A stretch of 64,000 bases of DNA from Candidatus Lindowbacteria bacterium RIFCSPLOWO2_12_FULL_62_27 (GCA_001784175.1 MFPR01000001.1:124001-188000), one strand, 5' to 3'. Shown: positions 25,262 to 32,761, counted from the stretch's first letter. Made by a program: numbers and translations. Notes: generated from the sequence alone by a model not told the origin.

Positions 25262-25670
25262 ACTGGTGATGGACGCGAGCGCATGGATCGAGGTCATTTT
25301 GGCGCAGCCACACGCAAAGCTGGTCCGTCCATATATCCATCGCGCGGAATGGTTGGCGCCGTCATGGATCCGGATCGAAGCCGCAAACGTCATCCTGCTC
25401 AAGGCCCGTGAAATGAAACGGCCGGAAATATTGAATCGACTTCAAGATGTCATGAGATTTCCGTTTTACAAAGTTCCGCGGGGCGTATGGTGGCGGGACG
25501 CAATAGAGATGGGGACGCGGCACAGGATCACATTCTATGATGCGGTCTATCTTTCCATCGCGAGGAAATTCAGTCTTGCGCTTCTGACGCTGGACAATCT
25601 TATGAATCGAGCAAGAGAAATCGAGCGCATACCGGCCGTCATCGAGACCATCCAAAAACCGAGAAAATAG
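25254..25670 (+). CDS. PIN-domain toxin (VapC type), element-borne
   Basis: 138 residues. PIN acidic residues are visible: D in VMDASAWIEV, E in RIEAANVILL, D in TFYDAVYLSIA and D in LLTLDNL. VapC toxins are RNases that cut tRNA or rRNA. Start GTG 25254 overlaps the antitoxin stop. Such pairs on prophages stabilise the element or block other phages; here that is inference. Confidence 0.85.
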   Translation: MDRLVMDASAWIEVILAQPHAKLVRPYIHRAEWLAPSWIRIEAANVILLKAREMKRPEILNRLQDVMRFPFYKVPRGVWWRDAIEMGTRHRITFYDAVYLSIARKFSLALLTLDNLMNRAREIERIPAVIETIQKPRK

Positions 25671-25681
25671 CGGCGTACAAA

Positions 25682-25703
25682 CCCGTATCCTCGCGGATAC
25701 GGG
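25682..25703. terminator. hairpin between convergent toxin and phage operon
   Basis: CCCGTATCC, loop TCGC, GGATACGGG: a perfect 9-bp stem in the 55 bp between the convergent ends of vapC and the structural operon. T tracts are weak on both sides, so termination strength is uncertain. Confidence 0.5.
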
Positions 25704-25725
25704 ACGGGGGGGAAATATGGTCGGA

Positions 25726-25899
25726 TTAGTTGACGGGTTCGACGTCGGACGACACGTCCATGGCCGGCGTCAGTTCAATCGTCCGTTTGACGCCGAATCC
25801 GACGTCGGCCGTGAGGGTGTCGGGGACGAAGCGCCGGGGGCGCAGGAGCAGCCAGGCGAGAAGGAGCGCAAGGAGGATCCACAAAAGATTACGGTTCAT
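25726..25899 (-). CDS. small membrane protein, last gene of the phage operon
   Basis: 57 residues. N-terminal membrane segment (NLLWILLALLLAWLLL), then Arg-rich RPRR and a short tail. The ATG overlaps the upstream stop (TGATG). Unrecognised; a virion membrane or lysis protein is possible. Confidence 0.6.
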   Translation of the reverse strand: MNRNLLWILLALLLAWLLLRPRRFVPDTLTADVGFGVKRTIELTPAMDVSSDVEPVN

Positions 25900-26141
25900 C
25901 ACGGCGCGGGCGGCGGATAGAGGACCGGATCCGTCGCGCGGGCCCGGGCGCCGGCGGCGTCGAGGATCGTGCAGACGGCGCAGCCGGCGAGCTTGTGGGC
26001 GAGGAGGCGCGGAAATTCCAGCGACATAATCACCGTGCCGTCGGTCGCGGTCGGTTTTTGCGCCAGACAAAAGGCGTCGACCTTCACGTCATTTTCGAAG
26101 TGCGTTCGCGCGGCGTAGACGTAGTTGGTTGCCATGGTCAA
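25899..26141 (-). CDS. small phage protein of unknown function
   Basis: 80 residues (or 78 from the second Met). Soluble-looking, with an Ala-rich centre (LLAHKLAGCAVCTILDAAGA) and Pro tail. Overlaps both neighbours by 1-4 bp, which supports a real coupled gene. No family recognised. Confidence 0.55.
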   Translation of the reverse strand: MTMATNYVYAARTHFENDVKVDAFCLAQKPTATDGTVIMSLEFPRLLAHKLAGCAVCTILDAAGARARATDPVLYPPPAP

Positions 26142-26914
26142 TGGATGTCGTTTATGAATGGATTGCCGGTGAAATTGAATGTGTTGGCAGTGCCGTTCAC
26201 GATTTCGTTGATGGGTTGATTTCCGCTGAGATTGATGTCGTCATTGAAGCGGCAATTGAAAAGGAGCCCCATTTCCGGCGATGTCAGTTCAGAAAGCATG
26301 TCGCCCTGAAGTTGTGCAATTGTTCTTGCATGGTTGTACAGACGGACATCATCCATGAGTCCGTTAAAAAAATGGCTGTTGCCGTAAACCGAACCGACCC
26401 GCCAATTCCATCCGATGTTTCCGGGCAGACTGTTCCCGTGCGAACCACTAAACACGGCGTTGAAATAAAATGAAACATTACCCGCCGCCCTTACCTGGCT
26501 TACGTATGTCCAGATATTGAGCGGCACGACGCCGCTCGATTTCAGGCCCGTCAAGTTGTCGTTGAGAAATCTGTTTTGGTCGATCAACAATCCCACAAAA
26601 CTTGACGATCCGCCGTCGACGGATGTGACCGTATAATTCGCGCCGGCAGGCGGCGGCGTAATAATTTTGATCCATCCCGAAATTGTATAATCATTCAAAG
26701 TCGCCGCAAGCGTAAACGGCGACTGGACAAACGAATCGACGCCGTCAAACATGAGGGACTTGTTTAATTGCGTCTCCAGTTTAAGTACAAGCTCATCATT
26801 GACAAATTTAAATTGCTGGTTGCTGACTTCGGATATGAATTTATGACGGAAGGCCGTGCGGCGGTTGCCGAGTTCATCGACAAGAGTCGGCGGCGGGTTG
26901 ATGATCTGGCCCAT
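26138..26914 (-). CDS. LamG/concanavalin-like protein, candidate spike or receptor-binding protein
   Basis: 258 residues from ATG 26914 (TAATG overlap with the previous gene). Residues ~55-230 form a LamG/ConA-like fold: SLMFDGVDSFVQSPF, NDYTISGWIKI, and FFNGLMDDVRLYNHARTIAQ. Such domains bind glycans. The locus is more AT-rich than its neighbours, as often seen for variable host-recognition genes. A vertex spike role is inferred from family and position near the lysis gene. Confidence 0.7.
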   Translation of the reverse strand: MGQIINPPPTLVDELGNRRTAFRHKFISEVSNQQFKFVNDELVLKLETQLNKSLMFDGVDSFVQSPFTLAATLNDYTISGWIKIITPPPAGANYTVTSVDGGSSSFVGLLIDQNRFLNDNLTGLKSSGVVPLNIWTYVSQVRAAGNVSFYFNAVFSGSHGNSLPGNIGWNWRVGSVYGNSHFFNGLMDDVRLYNHARTIAQLQGDMLSELTSPEMGLLFNCRFNDDINLSGNQPINEIVNGTANTFNFTGNPFINDIH

Positions 26915-27114
26915 TACTTCTCCCGTCCCTGGGCCAGGCTGATCGTGAGGAGAAGATCGTTCGCGTGTTTGATCTCCTTTTCGAGTTCGGCGATTTTCTC
27001 GTTGAATCTGAATTCCATCTTTTGCAGCCGCGTGTAAAAGTAGAATCCCAGCGCGACGACGGCCGGGGAGGACTGCGCGGCCTGGATGAGAAAGCGTACC
27101 AGCGCCTCCTCCAT
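26914..27114 (-). CDS. small membrane protein with coiled coil (holin-like candidate)
   Basis: 66 residues. One membrane segment (SSPAVVALGFYFYT) is followed by a charged heptad region (MEFRFNEKIAELEKEIKHAN). It starts on the stop of the transglycosylase gene (TAATG). A small membrane protein next to a lysozyme gene suggests a holin, but topology alone cannot show this. Confidence 0.6.
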   Translation of the reverse strand: MEEALVRFLIQAAQSSPAVVALGFYFYTRLQKMEFRFNEKIAELEKEIKHANDLLLTISLAQGREK

Positions 27115-27722
27115 TATGCCGCCACCTTCCGGTAAAATTCCATGACGCGGTCCACGTACTTCTGATTGACATAGGTATTTTCGACGTAGTTCGGATGCGA
27201 AGCCGCCGGCCGGCCCTGCCAGGTGTCGGAGAAGAATTTGCCGTCGTCGGCGTGGACGACGCGGCCGCCGGCGAATTTCAGGGCGCTGCCGGCATTGTAA
27301 GACGCGGCGACATGTTCCGTCACGCCCTTGTAGCGCCGGGTCTGCCGGCCGATGTAGAGGCCGGCCAGGTCGGCGGATACGGACGGATCGAAAAGATCGT
27401 CGAGCTTGACCGAAGGGCGCAATTCCTCGGCCGTGGTGTTGAGCATCTGAAAGAGTCCCGCGGAAGCCACGCGCCGGCCGGCCCGGGCCGTCAGGTTCTT
27501 TTCCTCAAGGACCGCCGCCGGATCGCCGGAGGACTCGACCTTGAGAATGGAGAGCATGAGGGCCGGATCCACGCCGTGTTTGTCGGCCGCAAGCTCGACC
27601 AGGGGGATCCATCGGTCGATGTTCACAAAGCCGGAGGGTTTCACGCGGGTCACAGACGGCCGCCTAGAGCGGGTGGCAACAATCCAGATAAAAACGGCGG
27701 CGAGCGCGAGAGGGATATACAC
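27114..27722 (-). CDS. membrane-anchored lytic transglycosylase (SLT family)
   Basis: 202 residues. N-terminal membrane anchor (IPLALAAVFIWIVAT), then an SLT domain with the catalytic Glu in ILKVESSGDP, AGLFQMLNTTAEEL and VAASYNAGSAL. It cuts peptidoglycan. Tailless phages such as PRD1 carry a virion transglycosylase for entry as well as lysis enzymes; which role applies is not known here. Confidence 0.85.
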   Translation of the reverse strand: MYIPLALAAVFIWIVATRSRRPSVTRVKPSGFVNIDRWIPLVELAADKHGVDPALMLSILKVESSGDPAAVLEEKNLTARAGRRVASAGLFQMLNTTAEELRPSVKLDDLFDPSVSADLAGLYIGRQTRRYKGVTEHVAASYNAGSALKFAGGRVVHADDGKFFSDTWQGRPAASHPNYVENTYVNQKYVDRVMEFYRKVAA

Positions 27723-27737
27723 GGCGGCGCCGGCGGC

Positions 27738-28286
27738 TCATTCGTTGACTTCCAGGACGGCGACAGTCTGGGCGGCGGCGCCGGGGTTGAACACATAGAC
27801 GGCCGCCGTGGTCGTCAGGGACACGGCGCCGGCCGGGGGGAGGGGATAGCCCCGGCCGGTGGCCGCCGCCGAATCGCCGACCCGGAGGGTTTCAACGTTC
27901 GTGTCGAGGCTTGCGACGATGATTTCTTTTCGGGTCGCGTTAACGGCCTTCACGAGCACGGTTGCGCCGGCCGGCAGGGACACGTCCGTGGACGACACGA
28001 GCGTCTGACCGCTCGTCACCGTCACGTCTCCGGTCAGGACGAACCGGGTAAAGTCGCCGAATCCGGCCGTCACGGTGATCTGCACGTCGGCGCCGGTGGG
28101 GTTGGTGATGCGGAAACTTTCGTAGGGCCGTTCGGACCGGCGGGCGTCGCCCTCCTTCATGTCGGTGATGTCGCCGTTGATTTCGACGTTGACGATCGCC
28201 GTCGATGCCTTCATGTGGATGAAATCGCCGGTCACGGCAAAGTCACTGCCGGCGCCGGCCGCAATCGTTCTCGTAAAGTCTTTCAT
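27738..28286 (-). CDS. putative phage structural protein (beta-rich)
   Basis: 182 residues, rich in Thr/Val/Ala and predicted beta strands (for example FRITNPTGADVQITVTAGFG and TVTSGQTLVSSTDVSLPAG). Together with its 88-residue neighbour it looks like minor capsid or penton-type jelly-roll proteins. No family recognised from sequence alone. Confidence 0.65.
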   Translation of the reverse strand: MKDFTRTIAAGAGSDFAVTGDFIHMKASTAIVNVEINGDITDMKEGDARRSERPYESFRITNPTGADVQITVTAGFGDFTRFVLTGDVTVTSGQTLVSSTDVSLPAGATVLVKAVNATRKEIIVASLDTNVETLRVGDSAAATGRGYPLPPAGAVSLTTTAAVYVFNPGAAAQTVAVLEVNE

Positions 28287-28287
28287 C

Positions 28288-28554
28288 CTAGATGGCCTTC
28301 AAAGTCCGGATCAGTCGGCCGGATCCGGCCGTAAAGACGGCGGTGACGGATTGGGCGTTGTTGTTGATGACCTTAAACTGGAAAAAGACGCGGTTGTCGA
28401 AAATGAGGGCGTCGCCGGGTTGCATTTCGACCTGATCCTGGTCGATTTCGACGACGAGGTTTTTGTTGGCGCTTTTCAGGAAAATAAAATCGCCCTGCCG
28501 GATCACGTCCTGATTTGCGTTGGCGAGGATCGTCACGGAGATGTCACGGAGCAT
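28288..28554 (-). CDS. small beta-rich phage structural protein
   Basis: 88 residues, alternating hydrophobic/polar strands (ISVTILANANQDVIRQGDFI, NLVVEIDQDQVEMQPGDAL). Size and pattern suit a small jelly roll such as a penton. Only 1 bp separates it from the next gene. Function is a guess. Confidence 0.6.
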   Translation of the reverse strand: MLRDISVTILANANQDVIRQGDFIFLKSANKNLVVEIDQDQVEMQPGDALIFDNRVFFQFKVINNNAQSVTAVFTAGSGRLIRTLKAI

Positions 28555-29016
28555 TTAGGCGCGCCTCGTTGCAAAATAGGCGCCGCCGAGGAGCACGAGT
28601 CCCACGATCACAAACTTGGAGATGTTTTCAAATGTTTTGGTCGTCTCCTGGCGCGTGGCCTCGGCGATTTGCGCTTGGGTTTCAAGACTCGCTTTCTGGA
28701 TTTGCTGCACAAGTTTTTCCTCTCCGGTGCGGACGTTTTCGAGAAAGCCGAGGGATTTTCCGAAGATGTCGCCGCCAAGATCGAGCACGTCGCCGGTACC
28801 CTTCGCCACCACGTCCAGGGACCGCAAACTAATGTCCCTGGCGGCGGCCACGGATTGAGGGTCCGTGATCGTGACGGGTCCGTCGACGCTTGCGACGGTG
28901 ACGCCCTCGGTTTCCATGACGGATACCGGCTTTGAGACGGTGACAGTCTCCTGCTGGGTCGTGGTGACGGCGCTCGATTTGGAGTCCTCACCGAAAATCT
29001 TTGAAAGAAGTCCCAT
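28555..29016 (-). CDS. phage membrane protein with C-terminal anchor
   Basis: 153 residues from ATG 29016. N-terminus MGLLSKIFGEDSKSS, a long polar/helical middle (residues ~60-120), and a C-terminal membrane segment (FVIVGLVLLGGAYFATRRA). Possibly a virion internal-membrane protein. Confidence 0.6.
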   Translation of the reverse strand: MGLLSKIFGEDSKSSAVTTTQQETVTVSKPVSVMETEGVTVASVDGPVTITDPQSVAAARDISLRSLDVVAKGTGDVLDLGGDIFGKSLGFLENVRTGEEKLVQQIQKASLETQAQIAEATRQETTKTFENISKFVIVGLVLLGGAYFATRRA

Positions 29017-29017
29017 G

Positions 29018-29233
29018 TCAGGCGTTCCGAAACGCGAGGAAAAGCGCGAAGGCGGCCAGACCCAGAAGAAGGAGGACCGCCGTCCGGTCGCGGCCGGCGA
29101 CGTTAAAGTCTCCGAAGTCAATCGTCACGGGACCGCCTCGGGCTTCGCCGGATCGGGTGGTGAGAGCGGCGTTCACGCCGGCTTCGGGGTTGAGTTCGCC
29201 GGCCGCAAGGGCGGCGATTTCGCTGAACGGCAC
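29018..29233 (-). CDS. small phage membrane protein
   Basis: 71 residues from GTG 29233. Acidic/polar N-terminal half and a C-terminal membrane segment (TAVLLLLGLAAFALFLAF). It lies tightly between two other small membrane proteins. Confidence 0.55.
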   Translation of the reverse strand: MPFSEIAALAAGELNPEAGVNAALTTRSGEARGGPVTIDFGDFNVAGRDRTAVLLLLGLAAFALFLAFRNA

Positions 29234-29235
29234 CG

Positions 29236-29373
29236 TCAGCGCCTCGGCAAAAAAACGGTCAGATAGACGACGCCTCCGAGGATAAGGAGCAGGGAAAAGA
29301 CGTTTCGGGAGGTGCGGCTTATGCCGAGCGTCGCCAGAATGCCGGTTCCAAGGCCCAGAAGAAGAAGCGGCAT
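29236..29373 (-). CDS. very small two-span phage membrane protein
   Basis: 45 residues: MPLLLLGLGTGILATLGI, a short basic loop (SRTSRN), then VFSLLLILGGVVYLTVFL and a basic end. The frame exactly fills the gap between neighbours (stop 2 bp before the next start), which supports a real gene despite its size. Confidence 0.55.
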   Translation of the reverse strand: MPLLLLGLGTGILATLGISRTSRNVFSLLLILGGVVYLTVFLPRR

Positions 29374-29374
29374 G

Positions 29375-29662
29375 TCAATTCGACGCCGCCACAAACGCAA
29401 GAAGGGCCAGGCCTACAACGATCACGAGCATCCCGAGGCCCTGGTTGTTCGCGGCCGGGGATGCGGCGGTTTGCGCGGGTTTGGCGGAGGAAGCGCCGGG
29501 CGGGGCCGGCGGCGTTCGTTCGGGGAAAACGTCGGGCGCCGTCGGCCCGCCGCCGTTAAAAATGACCGGCTCGTCCAGTTCCGGCGGCAGTCCCTTCAGG
29601 AAAATGTCCAGGGCCGCGCGGGCGCCGGTTCGGAGGGCCTCGTCCAGGTTCGGGGTCGCCAT
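29375..29662 (-). CDS. small phage protein with C-terminal membrane anchor
   Basis: 95 residues. Amphipathic N-terminus (DEALRTGARAALDIFLKGLP), a Pro/Ala-rich middle and a C-terminal membrane segment (LGMLVIVVGLALLAFVAASN). Directly downstream of the capsid gene. Confidence 0.6.
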   Translation of the reverse strand: MATPNLDEALRTGARAALDIFLKGLPPELDEPVIFNGGGPTAPDVFPERTPPAPPGASSAKPAQTAASPAANNQGLGMLVIVVGLALLAFVAASN

Positions 29663-29672
29663 GAGGCGCCGC

Positions 29673-30491
29673 CTAGACCGACTGGATCCGGTTGAGGTAC
29701 TCGACGACGACGGGGATCGCGCCGGGGGCCGACAGGGTCAGGATGAAGCGCAGGTCGTTGACCTGTTCCGTCGCCAGGGCGTCGGCGCCGTTGCCGTCCT
29801 CGGTCGTGTCGTAGACGAATACGCCCGTCTGCGGCACGCGCACGCCGTCGGACTGGACCCGGTTGTTTTCGGCGACCAGCCGCTCAAAGACCGTGAAGTT
29901 GTCGCGCTTCACTTCGAGCTTGGTGATGGCCGAACTCAAAAACAGGATCTTGTTGACGAGCGGTCCGCGGGGCAGGTCGGAAATCTCAAAGGTCCCGCTG
30001 CCGGCGGCCGTATAGGAAAAGTTCCGGATGTCCCGGATGATGCCCGACGGCCGGGGCGCCGACTGGATGGCCTTCGCCGAGAGCGTGGGAACGGAGACGC
30101 CGGCCGTAATGTCGATTTCGAGGGCCAGGGTCGTGATCTTCGCCTGGTCGTTCGGGTCGCCCGTACCGAGGGACGTCAGCTCCTCGGCCGCGCGGGTGCG
30201 AAGTCCGAAGCGGTCGAAGTCGACGATCAGGATATTGTCGGCGGTCGCGGAGGCGCGGCCCTCGTATTTCATGATCGTGTCCAGTTGCGTGCCGGAGGTG
30301 AATCGCTGAATGGCCTTGCCGTTGGCGACGATGCGAAGTTCCGTCATCTGCGCCGGCGTCAGATTGCCGTAAGAAACCAGGACCTGGTGATAGGTGCTGC
30401 CGATGGGAAGCCGGAGGGTGGCAGTTCCGGTCTGGTTGGCGCCGGGGATGCCCTCAAAATTCGGCAGGACCTTTGTATTTTTCAATCCCAT
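29673..30491 (-). CDS. candidate major capsid protein, double-jelly-roll type (PM2 P2-like)
   Basis: 272 residues, close to the ~270 of PM2 P2. Features reminiscent of this capsid group: LRLPIGSTYHQVLVSYGNLT, LRIVANGKAIQRFTSGTQLD with a following Tyr, then FSYTAAGSGTFEISDLPRGP followed by VNKILFLSSAITKLEVKRDN, and a C-terminal LRFILTLSAPGAIPVVVEYL. It is the largest structural gene and lies two genes after the packaging ATPase. Two jelly rolls cannot be proven from sequence by eye; a structural prediction would decide. Confidence 0.7.
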   Translation of the reverse strand: MGLKNTKVLPNFEGIPGANQTGTATLRLPIGSTYHQVLVSYGNLTPAQMTELRIVANGKAIQRFTSGTQLDTIMKYEGRASATADNILIVDFDRFGLRTRAAEELTSLGTGDPNDQAKITTLALEIDITAGVSVPTLSAKAIQSAPRPSGIIRDIRNFSYTAAGSGTFEISDLPRGPLVNKILFLSSAITKLEVKRDNFTVFERLVAENNRVQSDGVRVPQTGVFVYDTTEDGNGADALATEQVNDLRFILTLSAPGAIPVVVEYLNRIQSV

Positions 30492-30518
30492 GTCGATGTG
30501 CTCGCTTTCTGTCGTTTC

Positions 30519-30617
30519 TCAGGCGTTGACGATGTCTTTCAGCGCCTGCACGCGGTTGACGACTGCCATCGTCACCACGACGAGGATCACTGTCCACACA
30601 ATCATTCTCGGGGTCAT
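30519..30617 (-). CDS. tiny single-span membrane protein upstream of the capsid gene
   Basis: 32 residues: MTPRMIVWTVILVVVTMAVV then NRVQALKDIVNA. An excellent ribosome-binding site (AAGGAGGACAAACAG) stands before the ATG, and a consensus promoter lies just upstream, so it is likely translated. Probably a virion membrane protein. Confidence 0.6.
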   Translation of the reverse strand: MTPRMIVWTVILVVVTMAVVNRVQALKDIVNA

Positions 30618-30645
30618 CTGTTTGTCCTCCTTAAAATGCAATACA

Positions 30646-30695
30646 GTTGCAAATGCAACATGACCGCATTATACCGAAGGCGGGCCGCCTGTCAA
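30646..30695 (-). promoter_or_regulatory. consensus late promoter with operator
   Basis: On the minus strand TTGACA (30695-30690), 16 bp, TATAAT (30673-30668): both hexamers match the sigma-70 consensus. Just downstream lies GTTGCA-AA-TGCAAC (30646-30659 on +), and AAATGCAA occurs twice 17 bp apart (30634-30641, 30651-30658). The dyad sits at about +2 to +15 of the expected transcript, a good place for a repressor. It would drive the 32-residue gene and the capsid operon. Confidence 0.75.
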
Positions 30696-30881
30696 GTCCT
30701 TTTTTGTCATGACCGTCACGACGATCCGGGCGGTACTTTTCAGTTCGGCCACAAGATCGAGAAACTCGCAGGGCGTCACACGCCGGCCGTCGACATGGAT
30801 TTCAGCCAGGTCGGGGTCGATCTTCTCGACATAGAGTCGAAGGACGGGCTTCCAGGAATGATAAAGCGACAGAACATCCAT
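30669..30881 (-). CDS. small phage protein of unknown function
   Basis: 70 residues, soluble, mixed alpha/beta (VLRLYVEKIDPDLAEIHVDG). The downstream promoter overlaps its 3' end. Unrecognised. Confidence 0.5.
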   Translation of the reverse strand: MDVLSLYHSWKPVLRLYVEKIDPDLAEIHVDGRRVTPCEFLDLVAELKSTARIVVTVMTKKDLTGGPPSV

Positions 30882-30887
30882 GAGCGG

Positions 30888-31502
30888 CTAATTGGGCGGC
30901 GCGGCCGCGCGGCGGACGGAATCGCCGGGGCGCCAGTCGGCGGGCAGAATGTGGGCGGCGCCGGTTTCGCCGTGGTAGACGATGCATTCATGTTCGTCGA
31001 GACAATCCGCCATGGTTTCGTAATTCGGGATCATCCTGGCGCAGTAGTCCCGGTCGCGCGGTTCGGAGAAGCGGAAGCAGTAGAGGTCGTTGTTCGCGGT
31101 GAGTTCCCGCGGCACTTCCGCGGGACGCTGGGAGGTGGCGAGAAGTTCCACGCCAAAATGCCGGTCCCGCCGGCAGAGGGTGGCGAAAAAGACGGACCGG
31201 ACCGTAGGCGATACAAAGTCGGCGACCTCCTCCACGTGCAGCCGGGGGACGCGAAGCCGAAGGACAATCTCGCAAATGGTGTCAAATTCGTCGCGGTCGC
31301 AAAAGGGCGGCACGTAGGCGATATGTTGCGAGAGCGGTCGCTTGAGCCAATCGAATAAAATGCGGTGAGAATCGGTCTTTCGTCTAACGCGATGTTCCCC
31401 GTTCGGGTCGATGATGAGGGTGGGACCCGAGACGGCGAGAAATTTTTTTGCAAGCGTGGTTTTTCCGGAGAGCTTGCGGCCGAGGATGACGCGGGTGGGC
31501 AT
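30888..31502 (-). CDS. packaging ATPase of the A32/FtsK-HerA type
   Basis: 204 residues. Walker A GRKLSGKTTLAKKF (residues 8-21), IDPNGEH, Walker B-like RLHVEEVADF, and LLATSQRPAEVPRELTANND, the sensor/arginine region typical of FtsK-HerA packaging ATPases (PRD1 P9, PM2 P9, poxvirus A32). These translocate DNA into preformed tailless capsids. It is close to the capsid gene, as in other members. Confidence 0.85.
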   Translation of the reverse strand: MPTRVILGRKLSGKTTLAKKFLAVSGPTLIIDPNGEHRVRRKTDSHRILFDWLKRPLSQHIAYVPPFCDRDEFDTICEIVLRLRVPRLHVEEVADFVSPTVRSVFFATLCRRDRHFGVELLATSQRPAEVPRELTANNDLYCFRFSEPRDRDYCARMIPNYETMADCLDEHECIVYHGETGAAHILPADWRPGDSVRRAAAPPN

Positions 31503-32057
31503 TTATGCATGAAGGGGCGCCGACGCCGGCGGCGCGGCCGGAGGCGGCGGCGCGGCGCCGGCCGCTTTCCACCGGCGATAGAGGACGACCTTGTCGGCGG
31601 CGATGTCGAGGATCGTCATGAGGGCCACCGTCTCCGCCATGTATTTGAAAATCGGATGATCTCGGTTCTTGAGGTAGAGCGGATAGATCGCCTCCTGGAC
31701 GGACTTTCTCTGTCCGTCGGTCAGACTGACGGCGTCGCAGCCGGTGGCGGTGGCGCACATGCCGAACAAGCCTCCGACGATATGGCCGAGGACCACAGGC
31801 TCAAGAACGGCAGCAGGAGGGGCCGCCGGCGGACTCTGCGGCCTGGGGGCCTCCGAGTCCGCCGGCTCCTTGTCCGGCGCGCGGCGGCAGCCGAGCTTTT
31901 GGTGGACTTTCAGGCCCTGGTCGGTCTTGCAGATTTTCCCGCACGCCGGACACTCATGGCGGCGGGCGGCCAGCTCGCGGGCGGCGGCGTCGACGATTGC
32001 GGCGCGGTCCGGTGGGTCCGGCGCCGGAGGCGCCGTCACAGCAGCGGTCGGTCCCAC
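31503..32057 (-). CDS. phage protein with C2H2-like zinc finger and hydrophobic C-terminal half
   Basis: 184 residues. Residues ~35-57 hold C-x2-C ... H-x4-C (CPACGKICKTDQGLKVHQKLG then C). A Pro/Ala linker follows, then segments that could cross or lie on the membrane (VVLGHIVGGLFGMCATATG; ETVALMTILDIAADKVVLY). The stop abuts the ATPase start. Function unknown. Confidence 0.65.
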   Translation of the reverse strand: MGPTAAVTAPPAPDPPDRAAIVDAAARELAARRHECPACGKICKTDQGLKVHQKLGCRRAPDKEPADSEAPRPQSPPAAPPAAVLEPVVLGHIVGGLFGMCATATGCDAVSLTDGQRKSVQEAIYPLYLKNRDHPIFKYMAETVALMTILDIAADKVVLYRRWKAAGAAPPPPAAPPASAPLHA

Positions 32058-32284
32058 CAGGATTTTTCCTCCGCCGGTTTTTCTTCCGTCCTGGGTATTG
32101 ACTCGCCCGCCGTTCGTTCGTCCTGCGCAATCACAGGCGCGGAATTCGGGTCGTCTACGGCGCCGGCGCCGTTTTCATGCGCCGAAGCGTCCACAGGCGG
32201 AGGCGCCGGCGGCTCGTCTGGGGCCGGCGCCGGCGCCGGCGGCGGAGTTTCACAAATATTGCAGACCTTTTCCGGGTCGGTCAC
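32036..32284 (-). CDS. Pro/Ala-rich small phage protein
   Basis: 82 residues with CNIC near the N-terminus, a Pro/Ala-rich middle and acidic tail (SWWDRPLL end). It overlaps the next gene by 22 bp. Low-complexity content limits interpretation. Confidence 0.45.
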   Translation of the reverse strand: MTDPEKVCNICETPPPAPAPAPDEPPAPPPVDASAHENGAGAVDDPNSAPVIAQDERTAGESIPRTEEKPAEEKSWWDRPLL

Positions 32285-32484
32285 GGCACACGCGCGACCG
32301 CCGAGTCCGGCGGCGCGGCCGGCGCTGACGTCGCGGTTCCGTCCGCCGAGTCCGGCGGCGCGGCCGGCGGCGTCGGCGCGGATCCGGCCGCCGGGTCCGG
32401 CGGCGCGGCCGGCGCCGCCGGCGCGGATCCGGTCGCCGGGTCCGGATGACGCTTGTCCTTATTCGTTCCTCTTCGTCCACTCAT
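32281..32484 (-). CDS. Pro/Ala repeat phage protein
   Basis: 67 residues from ATG 32484 with GGAGGAG upstream. Basic N-terminus (SGRRGTNKDKRHPDP), then repeats of GSAPAAPAAPPDP type. The underlying DNA (about 32295-32440) is a tandem-like GC repeat, CCGCCGxGTCCGGCGGCG units, prone to length change. Confidence 0.5.
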   Translation of the reverse strand: MSGRRGTNKDKRHPDPATGSAPAAPAAPPDPAAGSAPTPPAAPPDSADGTATSAPAAPPDSAVARVP

Positions 32485-32519
32485 GAGGCACTCCTCCACA
32501 AATCTCCCGAGGGGAGTTT

Positions 32520-32759
32520 TCATCGAAGCACAATCAACGTTGTGCTTATAAAATCTATCTTCCATCCTCGCGCGCGGTATCGGCGGCGCAGCTCCCGTTG
32601 CGTATCGGCCGATGTACACCGTGAGAGCCGTATTGTGAGGGCGTCGCCGTTCCAAAATCTTGTGATCATCGGATCAATCTCACGCTCATAAACGTTGGCC
32701 TCCATCGTTGTGCCGTCATCACAGAACGGCCGCAAGGCTTGAGCATGACTGATTGCCAA
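32520..32759 (-). CDS. small phage protein of unknown function
   Basis: 79 residues, basic C-terminal half (DTQRELRRRYRARGWKIDFI). It starts 3 bp after the next upstream stop. Unrecognised; possible regulator. Confidence 0.5.
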   Translation of the reverse strand: MAISHAQALRPFCDDGTTMEANVYEREIDPMITRFWNGDALTIRLSRCTSADTQRELRRRYRARGWKIDFISTTLIVLR

Positions 32760-32761
32760 AG

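Noticed and set aside
27195-28334. 379-codon plus-strand frame in the prophage
   Set aside because: Shadow of the transglycosylase and structural gene; Gly/Asp/His-rich translation.
29445-31358. 637-codon plus-strand open frame inside the prophage
   Set aside because: Opposite to capsid and ATPase genes, which have clear motifs and ribosome-binding sites; this one has none.
32295-32440. possible CRISPR array
   Set aside because: Units are contiguous without unique spacers and encode a Pro/Ala-rich protein.
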